From contig CAYVBK010000007.1 of NCBI GenBank assembly GCA_964449465.1, forward strand, positions 87,167-151,166: 64,000 bases of DNA, in the 5' to 3' direction. This DNA comes from CAYRXM01 sp964449465. Its GTDB lineage: Bacteria; Chloroflexota; Anaerolineae; JAFGEY01. The notes beneath the pieces were generated by a model that was given only the letters and a program-made list of their open reading frames with translations, was not told where the DNA came from and did not search any database. Of the stretch, positions 43,153 to 51,350 are shown one piece after another; position 1 is the stretch's first letter, and the number at the start of each line of letters is the position of its first letter. The translations under genes and the position numbers were made by a program.

Positions 43153-44232
43153 TCAATGCCCGTTACCCACTAGACCGACGCGGCTGTAATCGCCCAGGGT
43201 CAGTTTATAAGCCCTCGGCTTGAGCGGCGAGCGGGTGATTTCTACATTGCGGCCGATCAGGCTGTCTTCGATGCGATGGTCAATGTCCTCGATGGTGCAA
43301 TGTTCCAACACGATGCTATGTTCAATCTCGGCGTTGCGGATGACACAGTGATGATAGACGCTGGAAAACGGCCCGATATAGGCGTTGACCAGGCGGGTAT
43401 GCTGACCGATGATGGCCGGGCCGCGCACCACACTGTTAATGATCTCGGCGCCTTCTTCGATGGTCACTTTGCCGATCAGTTTCGAGTCGTGGTCTACATA
43501 GCCTTTGATGGACGGCTCAATCTCATCCAGCACCAGGCGGTTGGCTTCGAGCATATCTTCCATTTTGCCGGTGTCAATCCACCATCCCTCGTGGACAAAG
43601 GGATACACATTGTATCCTTGTTTGACCAGCCATTGGATGGCGTCGGTGATTTCCAGTTCGCCGCGCCACGAGGGGGTGATGTGCTGTACAGCCTCGAATA
43701 CGGCGGCGTTGAACATATAGATGCCCACCAGGGCCAGGTCGCTTTTGGGTTCGCGCGGTTTTTCGACCAGGTTGGCGATGCGCCCCTCCTCGTTTAACTC
43801 GGCCACACCATATTGTCGCGGATCCGGGACACGCTTGAGGACGATTTGGCTGTCATAACCACAGGTCTCGAAATTGCGGATCAGGTCTGAAATGCCGCCC
43901 TGGATGACGTTATCGCCCAGGAACATGACAAATCGTTCCTGCCCCACAAAGTCCTGGCTGATCTTGACGGCGTGGGCCAGGCCCAACGGCGCATCCTGAG
44001 GGATATAGGTGATCTGGACGCCGAATTTTTTGCCGTCGCCGGCTGCGGCGCGGATTTCTTCTGCCGTATCGCCCACCACAATACCGATTTCGGTGATGCC
44101 GGCGCGGGCGATAGCCTCAATCACTCGGAAAAGCACCGGCTTGTTGGCTACCGGCACCAGTTGTTTGGCGCGAGTAAAGGTGATTGGGCGCAAGCGTGTT
44201 CCCTTGCCACCGCTGAGAATCAAGCCTTTCAT
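43153..44232 (-). CDS. Glucose-1-phosphate thymidylyltransferase, long StrD-type
   Basis: The 359-residue protein has the nucleotidyltransferase signature LSGGKGTRLRPITFTRAKQL, metal/nucleotide block MFLGDNVIQGG and sugar-binding YGVAELNEEGRIANLVEKP. EGWWIDTGKMEDMLEANR and a C-terminal left-handed helix follow (EEGAEIINSVVRGPAIIG). The length and tail match the RmlA2/StrD group that makes dTDP-glucose for deoxysugars. No rmlB, C or D is in the window. AGGAGC precedes the ATG. Confidence 0.9.
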   Translation of the reverse strand: MKGLILSGGKGTRLRPITFTRAKQLVPVANKPVLFRVIEAIARAGITEIGIVVGDTAEEIRAAAGDGKKFGVQITYIPQDAPLGLAHAVKISQDFVGQERFVMFLGDNVIQGGISDLIRNFETCGYDSQIVLKRVPDPRQYGVAELNEEGRIANLVEKPREPKSDLALVGIYMFNAAVFEAVQHITPSWRGELEITDAIQWLVKQGYNVYPFVHEGWWIDTGKMEDMLEANRLVLDEIEPSIKGYVDHDSKLIGKVTIEEGAEIINSVVRGPAIIGQHTRLVNAYIGPFSSVYHHCVIRNAEIEHSIVLEHCTIEDIDHRIEDSLIGRNVEITRSPLKPRAYKLTLGDYSRVGLVGNGH

Positions 44233-44410
44233 AGCTGCTCCTATCCCGAACGAATCGGAACCAGACAGGGGTTTGCCGCTCTGAGAATTGTTGTCCAGAA
44301 AGCAACCTACAGTGAAATGGGCATTAGTCCTTTTTCAGACGGCAGTTCATAAAACATCGTTTTTAATCTAAAGGTTTTTATATGTCCATCAAAAATGAAC
44401 GAACCAAAAG

Positions 44411-45085
44411 CTAGTATTTGTAATATCCAGATACCGACCGGTCCAGGCTGGCATGGGTCAGCACCGCGCCGATCAGCCGGGCCTTGATTTTGGCCAAGAG
44501 AGCCTGGGCGCGTTGCACATGTTCGCGCTCGGCACCATACGCCCGCACCATCAGCAAGACGCCGTCCACGCGAGCGGCCAGCAGAGCCGCGTCGGTCACG
44601 GCCAGCACCGGGGGAGCGTCCCACAGCACCATGTCGGCCTGGCTGTTCAACGCCTCTAGCACCTGGGCCATCCGCGCCGACCCCAGCAAAACGGCCGGGT
44701 TGGGCGGCAAGGGGCCGCTGGCGAGCAGGCGCAGCCCTTCGATGCCGGTTTCCTGGCAGGGCAGCGCGCTCAAATCATCGTTTCCGCGCAGCAGGTCGCT
44801 CAGGCCGACCTTGTTTTCCAGTCCCAGGACCTCGTGCAGGGCTGGCCGGCGCAGGTCGCCCTCTACCAGGATGATGCGCCGCCCGCCTTCCCCCATAATC
44901 ACGGCCAGGTTGGCCAGGGTGATGGCTTTGTCATCTGCTTCGGCGGGCGTTGTTGCTAGCAGTGAGCGCAGCGGGTGATCCAGGCTGGAAAATTCGAGTT
45001 GGGTGCGCAGCGAGCGATAGGCTTCGCTGATCGGCGAGCGCGGCTCGTTCAGCGTGATCAGGTTGATCGAATGGGGTAAAGGCAT
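44411..45085 (-). CDS. CpsD/CapB-type tyrosine kinase homologue with degenerate P-loop
   Basis: The 224-residue protein has the BY-kinase fold: EAYRSLRTQLEFSS, Walker A' region ILVEGDLRRPALHEVLG, GLSDLL, LLASGPLPPNPAVLLGS, Walker B VLWDAPPVLAVTDAALLA and a C-terminal Tyr cluster GYYKY. The Walker A site, normally GEGKS/T, reads PAEADDKAITLANLA, so the Gly residues and the Ser/Thr after Lys are missing, and the usual DxD of A' is EGD. It may bind ATP poorly or be a pseudokinase. It starts two bases after the Wzz-like partner with AAGGAG, the standard polysaccharide chain-length pair. Confidence 0.85.
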   Translation of the reverse strand: MPLPHSINLITLNEPRSPISEAYRSLRTQLEFSSLDHPLRSLLATTPAEADDKAITLANLAVIMGEGGRRIILVEGDLRRPALHEVLGLENKVGLSDLLRGNDDLSALPCQETGIEGLRLLASGPLPPNPAVLLGSARMAQVLEALNSQADMVLWDAPPVLAVTDAALLAARVDGVLLMVRAYGAEREHVQRAQALLAKIKARLIGAVLTHASLDRSVSGYYKY

Positions 45086-45087
45086 TT

Positions 45088-45777
45088 CTACTCCTTGTAG
45101 GCCTGGCGTCGCCGTCCCGATTCGGCGGGAATGACGCCCAACGCCGGGATATTGAACCGCTCCAGGTCTTCGACCGAACGGACGGCCGCCGATTGCAGCC
45201 ATTCCAGCACAAACACGATCAGCGCACCGAGCAGTCCCCCCACTACGCCGCCGGCAGCGGCATTGATGGTGGGTTTGGGTGAATACAGCCCGGCATAGCG
45301 GGCATGATCGCGAATGGTCACATCAATGCGGTCGCGTTTGTCTTGCAGGTCGTTCCAGGCGTCGCGCTCCTCTTTGAACACGTCGGCGATCAGGTTGACC
45401 ATCTGCGTGGCTACCTGGTCGTTGGGGTCGCGCACGGTGATGGTGATGGTAAAATCGGAGGCTTCATCTTTGACAAACAGAGTTTTGCCGTTGAGCAGGT
45501 CGTCGGTGGTGGTATCCAGTTGGCCGCGATCAATGATTTTGGACAGAAAACTGTGCGTTTTGATGTTGCCCGACATGCTACGCAGCAGGCTGCCGACCGT
45601 ATTGCTCAGTCCCCAGTCGGCACGGGCAGGTAGCACCGAGACGGTGACGCTGGCCTGGTAGATGGGGTCTATTTTGAATTTGCTGTATCCGTAGGTGACG
45701 CCGGCCGTCAGGGTGGCCAGCAAGATGACGATCCAGCCCCAACGGAGCGCGATGCGCACATATTCTCCAATTTCCAC
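45088..45777 (-). CDS. Wzz/YveK-type polysaccharide co-polymerase
   Basis: The 229-residue protein has an N-terminal helix (WGWIVILLATLTAGVTYGYS), an extracytoplasmic domain starting with YQASVTVSVLP and a second helix (AAAGGVVGGLLGALIVFVLEW), the Wzz topology. It would set chain length of exported polysaccharide with the downstream kinase homologue. It starts at GTG 45777 with GGAGGAGG upstream. No polymerase, flippase or glycosyltransferase cluster is adjacent. Confidence 0.88.
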   Translation of the reverse strand: MEIGEYVRIALRWGWIVILLATLTAGVTYGYSKFKIDPIYQASVTVSVLPARADWGLSNTVGSLLRSMSGNIKTHSFLSKIIDRGQLDTTTDDLLNGKTLFVKDEASDFTITITVRDPNDQVATQMVNLIADVFKEERDAWNDLQDKRDRIDVTIRDHARYAGLYSPKPTINAAAGGVVGGLLGALIVFVLEWLQSAAVRSVEDLERFNIPALGVIPAESGRRRQAYKE

Positions 45778-45925
45778 AAAAGCCTCCTCCGATCTGGGAT
45801 AATACGAGGGGTTATTCTACCACAGGAAAGGATGCGGGGCAAGTGCAAGGTGATGGGCGAAGCATTTCAAGGTGAGAGCCTCAGTTGAGCGGGTTGAGCT
45901 TGTTCGGTCGAACGCCGTCAAAACC

Positions 45926-45965
45926 ACGCCCTCGCCGATCGGACCGGTCTGATCGGCGAGGGCGT
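45926..45965 (-). terminator. Terminator hairpin of htpG
   Basis: A 15-base perfect stem (ACGCCCTCGCCGATC / GATCGGCGAGGGCGT) with a 10-base loop is followed on the minus strand by GGTTTTG. It starts ten bases past the htpG stop. Confidence 0.72.
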
Positions 45966-45974
45966 CTGGCAGAA

Positions 45975-47837
45975 TCATTTGCTGACGGCAGCTTGCATCA
46001 AAGATTGGATGCGGGTGATCATCGCCGCCGGGTTGGGGTGCAGCCCCTCGACCAGCAGGGCATTTTCGTACAGTTGTTCGATGCATGGGTCAATCAGCGG
46101 TGAGTCGGATTGATTCTGAGCCAGATTTCTCAGCCCTTCGATCAAGGGGCTGTGTGGGTTGACCTCGATGATCTTTTTGGGCACCTGATAGTCCTGGTTC
46201 AGCAGACGGTAAACACGGTGCATCTCGCTGCCCGGCGCATTGGCCGGATTGACCAGCCGGCAGGGGCTGTCTACCAGGTGTCGGGCTTCCCGCACCTCGA
46301 TCACCTTGTCACCCAAAACGGTGCGGAACCGCTCCAGCAGGCTCTTGAACGTTTCGTCCTGAATTGGCTCGGCAGCTGGTTTTTCGTCTGGTTGGGCGGG
46401 CAGTTCCAGGCCGGCGTCGTCTATGTTGCGCAGCTTTTTGCCATCATATTCGGTCAGGTTGAGGATCATAAAGCTGTCTACCGGCTCGGTAAAGAACAAC
46501 ACCTCCAGGTCGTGCGCCCGGAACGGCTCCAGGTGCGGGCTGACGGCCATGGCGGCGCGGTCGTCGGCAAAAGCGTAATAGATTTCCGTCTGCCCTTCGC
46601 GCATACGCTCGACATAGCCGCGCAAGGAGACCCATTCATCGTCCCCGGTTTGGGATGAGCGAAAGCGCAGCAGGTCAATCAGCCGGTCGCGGTCGCCCGG
46701 CTCAGTGGCCAACCCTTCCTTGATAAACACGCCGAATTCGCTCCAGAATTTTTTATATTCGTCGGGTTGGTCTTGGGCCAATTCTTGCAGCGAGCTGGTG
46801 ATCTTGCGCACCAGGTTGCGTTTGACCGTGCTGAGCACACGATTGGTCTGCACCACCTCGCGCGAGACATTCAGCGGGAAATCGTCCGAGTCAATCACTC
46901 CTTCGACAAAGCGCAAATAGTTGGGTAGCAGGTCCTTGTTGCGCTCCTCGATCAAAATTTTGCGCGAATACAGCCGCAGGCCATAGTCGGAGCGGGGAGA
47001 CAGCAGCCCATAGTTCTGGCGCGACGGCACATAGAGGATGCTGAAAATCTGGATGGGCGTGTCTACCGACAGATGGGTGTGCAAGAGCGGCTTGTCCCAG
47101 TCGTGGATGATGTGGCGATAAAAATCTTCATACTGTTCGGCGGTAATCTGAGCGGCCGGCTGTCGCCAGATGGCCGTTTCTTGGTTGGCAACCTGCCCGC
47201 CGACATAAATGGGGAACGGCACAAAGTCGGAATATCGTCGTACAATGTTTTCCAGTTGAGTGGCCTGCAAAAATTCTTGGGCGTCCTCTTTGAGCTTGAG
47301 GATCACCGAGGTGCCACGATGGGGGCGTATGGAAGGCTCTATCGTATAGTGATTGTCGCCGGTTGAACGCCAGGCAAAGGCTTCGCTATCGGGGCGGTAG
47401 GAACGCGAGATAACGGTGATCTCTTGGGCCACCATAAAGGCCGAGTAAAAGCCGACGCCAAACTGGCCGATCTGGTCCACGCTGGCCCGTTGATCTTGCT
47501 GGATGGCCTGGAGAAAGGTGGCCGCACCTGAATGGGCAATGGTGCCCAGATTTTCGATCAACTCATCGCGAGCCATGCCGATGCCGGAATCGGATACCGT
47601 GAGCGTCTTGTGTTCCTGATCGATGTCAATGTGGATTTCGAGCAGTGCGTCCGGCTCGAACACGTCGCGGTTGGTCAACATCTCGAACTGCACCCTGCTC
47701 AGGGCATCGGCGGCGTTCGAGATCAACTCGCGCAAGAAAATGTCGCGTTCTTTGTAAAGCGAGTGGATCAGGATATGCAAGAGTTGTTGCACTTCGGTGC
47801 GAAACTCGAATGAGGCAATGGGGTTGGAATGGTCCAT
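45975..47837 (-). CDS. htpG: Chaperone HtpG (Hsp90 family)
   Basis: The 620-residue Hsp90 has the GHKL ATPase motifs ELISNAADALSRVQ, VSDSGIGMARDEL and GQFGVGFYSAFMVA, the middle domain (LPNYLRFVEGVIDSDDFPLNVSRE) and a C-terminal dimerisation domain. It folds client proteins with ATP. ATG 47837 follows GGGAG; a start 15 bases earlier lacks spacing. The leader carries an inverted-repeat array at 47871-47904. Confidence 0.97.
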   Translation of the reverse strand: MDHSNPIASFEFRTEVQQLLHILIHSLYKERDIFLRELISNAADALSRVQFEMLTNRDVFEPDALLEIHIDIDQEHKTLTVSDSGIGMARDELIENLGTIAHSGAATFLQAIQQDQRASVDQIGQFGVGFYSAFMVAQEITVISRSYRPDSEAFAWRSTGDNHYTIEPSIRPHRGTSVILKLKEDAQEFLQATQLENIVRRYSDFVPFPIYVGGQVANQETAIWRQPAAQITAEQYEDFYRHIIHDWDKPLLHTHLSVDTPIQIFSILYVPSRQNYGLLSPRSDYGLRLYSRKILIEERNKDLLPNYLRFVEGVIDSDDFPLNVSREVVQTNRVLSTVKRNLVRKITSSLQELAQDQPDEYKKFWSEFGVFIKEGLATEPGDRDRLIDLLRFRSSQTGDDEWVSLRGYVERMREGQTEIYYAFADDRAAMAVSPHLEPFRAHDLEVLFFTEPVDSFMILNLTEYDGKKLRNIDDAGLELPAQPDEKPAAEPIQDETFKSLLERFRTVLGDKVIEVREARHLVDSPCRLVNPANAPGSEMHRVYRLLNQDYQVPKKIIEVNPHSPLIEGLRNLAQNQSDSPLIDPCIEQLYENALLVEGLHPNPAAMITRIQSLMQAAVSK

Positions 47838-47870
47838 GATCTTTTCTCCCAAGTTTCAATCAGAGCAAAT

Positions 47871-47913
47871 GGTGTGGGCCACACAGTGGGCCACATGATG
47901 TGGCATGGTTATA
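47871..47913 (-). promoter_or_regulatory. htpG promoter -10 with downstream operator-like palindromes
   Basis: A TATAAC -10 (47908-47913, minus strand) is followed by three TGTGGCC-type sites: GCCACATGATGTGGC (47890-47904), GTGGGCCAC (47886-47894) and TGTGGGCCACA (47873-47883). All lie between the expected transcript start and the ribosome site, a repressor-like position. The -35 is weak. Confidence 0.5.
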
Positions 47914-47948
47914 TCACAACAACATTAGAAAAACATAAGAACGACCGT

Positions 47949-48692
47949 CTAGATCAGCAATTCATACACCTGGCGCGGCGTCCAGCCAGATCGTTCGGCG
48001 ACCTGGCGGGCTATATCGCGCGCCGACCGGCCCTGCGCCAACTGATCTTGCGCCCAACGACGCACCTGCTCCTCGCTCCAGATGGTTGTTTCGGCGCCCT
48101 GGATGATCAGGGTCAAGATGGCTGCGGGGTTGTCGGGCAGCGCATTGGTGGTGCGGCCATGCCAGATCGATGTGCCATCGCCGACCGCCAGGGTACGGTC
48201 GCCGAAAATCTCGCTCAGGTCGGCTTGCAGGGCAGCGCATTGCCCGGCAGTGACGGTGATGAGCATGGTGCGGCGTTCGAGGGCATATCGGTTCAGCCAG
48301 GCGCGCCGCCGCTGCGGGTTTGCGGGTGGCGATCCCAGATGGGCAAACTGGTCCAGGGGCAGCCCCGACATGATCAAGGTGGTCATCTCGTCGCTGGGGC
48401 CAGGGATGGGGACGATGGCAATGCCGCGTTGCTCGAACTGGCGGATCATGTCTTGCTCTTGGGCCCAGCGACGCAGCATCCAGGCTACGTCGCCCTGGTT
48501 CAAGGCCGACATGATGTTTTCCAGGCTGACCGGGCCGACCGGTTGGGCATCGAGGTGGGCCGATCTGAGCAGGTCGGTGGCCCATCGCACATCGTCTGCG
48601 ACCACGCTGGCGGCCTGTTGCAGCACTCGTCGGGCGCGCAGGGTCAGGTCTGGCTCGTGTGCGTTGGTTTGGATCAAATAGATGATGGACAT
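47949..48692 (-). CDS. Degenerate RsmI-like tetrapyrrole methylase-fold protein
   Basis: The 247-residue protein follows the RsmI plan: IIYLIQTNAHEPDLTLRARR (for ATPIGNLEDITLRA), VVADDVRWATDLL (for AEDTR), IAIVPIPGPSDEMTTLIMSG, and a C-terminal helical tail like a helix-turn-helix (ARDIARQVAERSGWTPRQVY). The SAM-binding SDAGTPxISDPG loop is replaced by unrelated sequence (VAWMLRRWAQEQDM), and GDG lies late. It probably lacks 16S rRNA C1402 methyltransferase activity as usually catalysed, or is a repurposed homologue. ATG 48692 has GAGG upstream; a -10 TATAAT lies at 48735-48740. Confidence 0.72.
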   Translation of the reverse strand: MSIIYLIQTNAHEPDLTLRARRVLQQAASVVADDVRWATDLLRSAHLDAQPVGPVSLENIMSALNQGDVAWMLRRWAQEQDMIRQFEQRGIAIVPIPGPSDEMTTLIMSGLPLDQFAHLGSPPANPQRRRAWLNRYALERRTMLITVTAGQCAALQADLSEIFGDRTLAVGDGTSIWHGRTTNALPDNPAAILTLIIQGAETTIWSEEQVRRWAQDQLAQGRSARDIARQVAERSGWTPRQVYELLI

Positions 48693-48805
48693 GGCCGCTT
48701 GCCTCACATGCTCTCTCGAATCAACCTGGTCGCTATTATAACACAACCTCGCCTGGCAGTATAGTCGGTCAGTTTGATGGTTTGGTTTTTATGTCGTGTA
48801 TTTGT

Positions 48806-48834
48806 TTGCTTTGCCCATCAAACTGTGGTAAACT
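48806..48834 (+). promoter_or_regulatory. Promoter of the TPR-SbcD operon
   Basis: TTGCTT, a 17-base spacer and TAAACT, with an expected start near 48841 and a leader of about 130 bases to the TPR gene. The leader contains no obvious terminator. Confidence 0.6.
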
Positions 48835-48972
48835 AACCTCAAGTATTTAGGGCGCGGCTACAGACGCGTTCATTATCTTGGAGAAATGCCGTCAAAATGT
48901 GGATATTTTCCAATTTTGAAGCGGTAAACCCCTCTCTGGCTTTGATTCATTGGGTGAGGATCAGGAGAAATT

Positions 48973-50073
48973 ATGTCTGTCGAGTTAGCCGATAGTTACG
49001 ATGCTATTTTTCATAAAGGCGTCAAGGATATAGCTGCGGGGCGGTTGCCCAGCGCGATTGAAGGGATGCGTCGTATCTTTAATCGCCTGAGCCGGCTCAA
49101 GCCGGAGACATTGGAGCGCGATGCGTATGCTGAGGATATTTTGCTAAATGCCTGGTATTATCTGGTCGAAGCTCTAAGATGGGAACGGCAGCTTGATCAA
49201 GCGATGGAGGTTTGTGAACAAATGATCGAGCGGCAGCCCCAGTTGACCATTCCATACCTGGTTGTGCCTTCGATCATGGTTGACCAGGGGCGGGTGGAAG
49301 AAGGGCTGTCTCGTCTGCGTCAAATGGCGGAAAACGAGTCGTCTGTGGATGCCTGGAGCGCGTTGGGCTCAGAATATCTCTTTTTGAAGCAGTACGATCA
49401 GGCCGAGTCTGCTTTTTATACGGCTATGGCTTGCGCCCAAGACAATCAAGATTCGGTGAATATCCAGAAATCGCTGATGGATATGTACAAGGAAATGGGT
49501 CGCGCTCAAGATGCTGTGGATGCCTGGAACATGATCCAGGTTTTGGATCCCGACCAAAGCGACAATTCCGGTCAGATACTCCGCTGGTTGATCGATCATG
49601 GAGAGCTAGGCCTGGCGGCCGAGGTGCTGCGTCAAGAGGCCGATCCGATCCGTCATCATTTTTATCGTGGCCTGATGGATTGGGTGTCTGGCAGGCCGCA
49701 GCAGGCTCGCCAGCAGTGGCAGTGGGTTTGTCAGAAACACCCCCAAGATTTACCTGTCTCCTGGCCGGTGCCCGAATGGATCGAGGCTGCGCTGCGATTG
49801 GGGCGGGCGCAAGATGCTTTTCAGATGGGTCGGGAGAGTATGCAACAAGGGGTGCAGTTTGGCGTCAACGAATTTTTGTTGATGGCTTGGGCCTGTGCGA
49901 TGTTGGGCGAAACGCCCAAAATGAAATCCTATCTCGATAGCGTGCTCACAACATTCAAGCAACGACGCTCTTCTGTTTCGCATATTCCGGCTGAAAAGTG
50001 GAATCTGGTCACAGACATTATCTCGGATAAACAAATTCTGGATACGCTTTGGCCGTATTTTGAACATGCCTGA
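48973..50073 (+). CDS. Tetratricopeptide-repeat protein
   Basis: The 366-residue, all-helical soluble protein has several TPR-like units, clearest at DAWSALGSEYLFLKQYDQAE, DMYKEMGRAQDAVDAWNMIQ and AALRLGRAQDAFQMGRES. No signal peptide is seen. Such scaffolds mediate protein contacts; the partner is unknown. AGGAG lies six bases before the ATG. Its end overlaps the nuclease gene by eight bases, so the two are translationally coupled. Confidence 0.82.
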   Translation: MSVELADSYDAIFHKGVKDIAAGRLPSAIEGMRRIFNRLSRLKPETLERDAYAEDILLNAWYYLVEALRWERQLDQAMEVCEQMIERQPQLTIPYLVVPSIMVDQGRVEEGLSRLRQMAENESSVDAWSALGSEYLFLKQYDQAESAFYTAMACAQDNQDSVNIQKSLMDMYKEMGRAQDAVDAWNMIQVLDPDQSDNSGQILRWLIDHGELGLAAEVLRQEADPIRHHFYRGLMDWVSGRPQQARQQWQWVCQKHPQDLPVSWPVPEWIEAALRLGRAQDAFQMGRESMQQGVQFGVNEFLLMAWACAMLGETPKMKSYLDSVLTTFKQRRSSVSHIPAEKWNLVTDIISDKQILDTLWPYFEHA

Positions 50074-51307
50074 CTCTCCACCGCGCATCCATTTGCTTCA
50101 TCTGGCCGATTTGCACCTGGGCGTCGAAAATTATGGACACATAGACCCCGGCAGCGGGGTTTCGACGCGCCTGGCCGATTTTTTGGCGGCGTTGGATCGG
50201 GTCATTGACACGGCTTTGGAGCGTCCGGTAGACCTGGTGATTTTTGCCGGCGACGCCTACAAGACCCGCGATCCTTCGCCCACCTATCAGCGCGAGTTTG
50301 CCCGCCGCATTCGCCGGCTTTCGCAGGCCAACATTCCCACCGTGCTGGTGGCCGGCAACCACGATATGCCCAATGCGGTCGGGCGCGCCCATACCCTCGA
50401 AATTTTTGGCACGCTGGCGGTGGAAAATGTCTATGTGGCCCGCACCCCCGATGTGTTTGACATTCAAACCCGACATGGCCTGGTGCAGGTGGGGGTGCTG
50501 CCCTGGGTGGTGCGCAGCGGGCTGCTGGCGCGGCACGAGTACAAGAATAAAAACATTCAGGATGCCAATGCTCTGCTGTTGGATCGCCTCGAATCCATCC
50601 TGGCCGGTGCCGACGGCCTGTTGGCCCGTCTGACGCCTCAAGTGCCGCACATCCTGGTGGCGCACGGCACCGCCCAAGGTGCCGTCTATGGCTCGGAGCG
50701 CACGGTGATGTTGGGCCACGATGTGGTGTTGCCGTTGCATTTGCTCAAAAATCCGGCCTGGGATTATGTGGCGTTGGGACACATTCACCGCCACCAGTCG
50801 CTCGAAGATGAGCGGCAGCCGCCGGTGGTGTATTCGGGCAGCCTGGAGCGGATTGATTTTGGCGAAGAGGCCGAAGACAAGGGCTTTGTGTTGGCGCAGG
50901 TGTGGCCCGGCGGATGCGAGTGGGCGTTTCAGAAGCTGCCCACTCGTCCCTTTGTCACGGTGCGCATACAGGCCGCCTCATCTGACCCGACCGCTCAGGT
51001 AGTGGCGGCCATTCAGCGCGCCCCGATTCAAGATGCCATTGTGCGGGTGGTGGTCGAGACGACGGCCGAGGCCAATCTCTTGATTCACGAAAAAGGGATC
51101 ATTCAGGCTTTGAACGGCGCGTTTTATGTTGCCTCGCTGACGCGCAGCGTGCAACGTTCAGAGCGGATGCGGGTGGGCGTCTCAGAGATGGGCGGTTTGA
51201 CGCCGCTGGAGGCCCTGGCGCAGTACTTGCAGACCCGGCAAACGCCGGCAGAACATATTCAAACGCTGGTGCGCTATGCCGATACCCTGTCGGCCGCATT
51301 GGAATAA
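50066..51307 (+). CDS. SbcD/Mre11-family DNA exonuclease
   Basis: The 413-residue metallophosphoesterase has LHLADLHLGV (motif I), FAGDAYKTRDPSPTYQREF (II), VAGNHDMPN (III), ILVAHGT (IV) and LGHIHRHQ (V), the Mre11/SbcD order. The capping domain follows from about residue 280. It would process DNA ends with an SbcC/Rad50 partner, which is not adjacent. In motif II GDAYK replaces the usual GDLFD. The start is ATG 50066; a TTG at 50060 is the alternative. Confidence 0.88.
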   Translation: MPDSPPRIHLLHLADLHLGVENYGHIDPGSGVSTRLADFLAALDRVIDTALERPVDLVIFAGDAYKTRDPSPTYQREFARRIRRLSQANIPTVLVAGNHDMPNAVGRAHTLEIFGTLAVENVYVARTPDVFDIQTRHGLVQVGVLPWVVRSGLLARHEYKNKNIQDANALLLDRLESILAGADGLLARLTPQVPHILVAHGTAQGAVYGSERTVMLGHDVVLPLHLLKNPAWDYVALGHIHRHQSLEDERQPPVVYSGSLERIDFGEEAEDKGFVLAQVWPGGCEWAFQKLPTRPFVTVRIQAASSDPTAQVVAAIQRAPIQDAIVRVVVETTAEANLLIHEKGIIQALNGAFYVASLTRSVQRSERMRVGVSEMGGLTPLEALAQYLQTRQTPAEHIQTLVRYADTLSAALE

Positions 51308-51350
51308 AGAGCCAGGAGACCGGGTTTCAGTTCAAATAGGGGAGTGAGCT

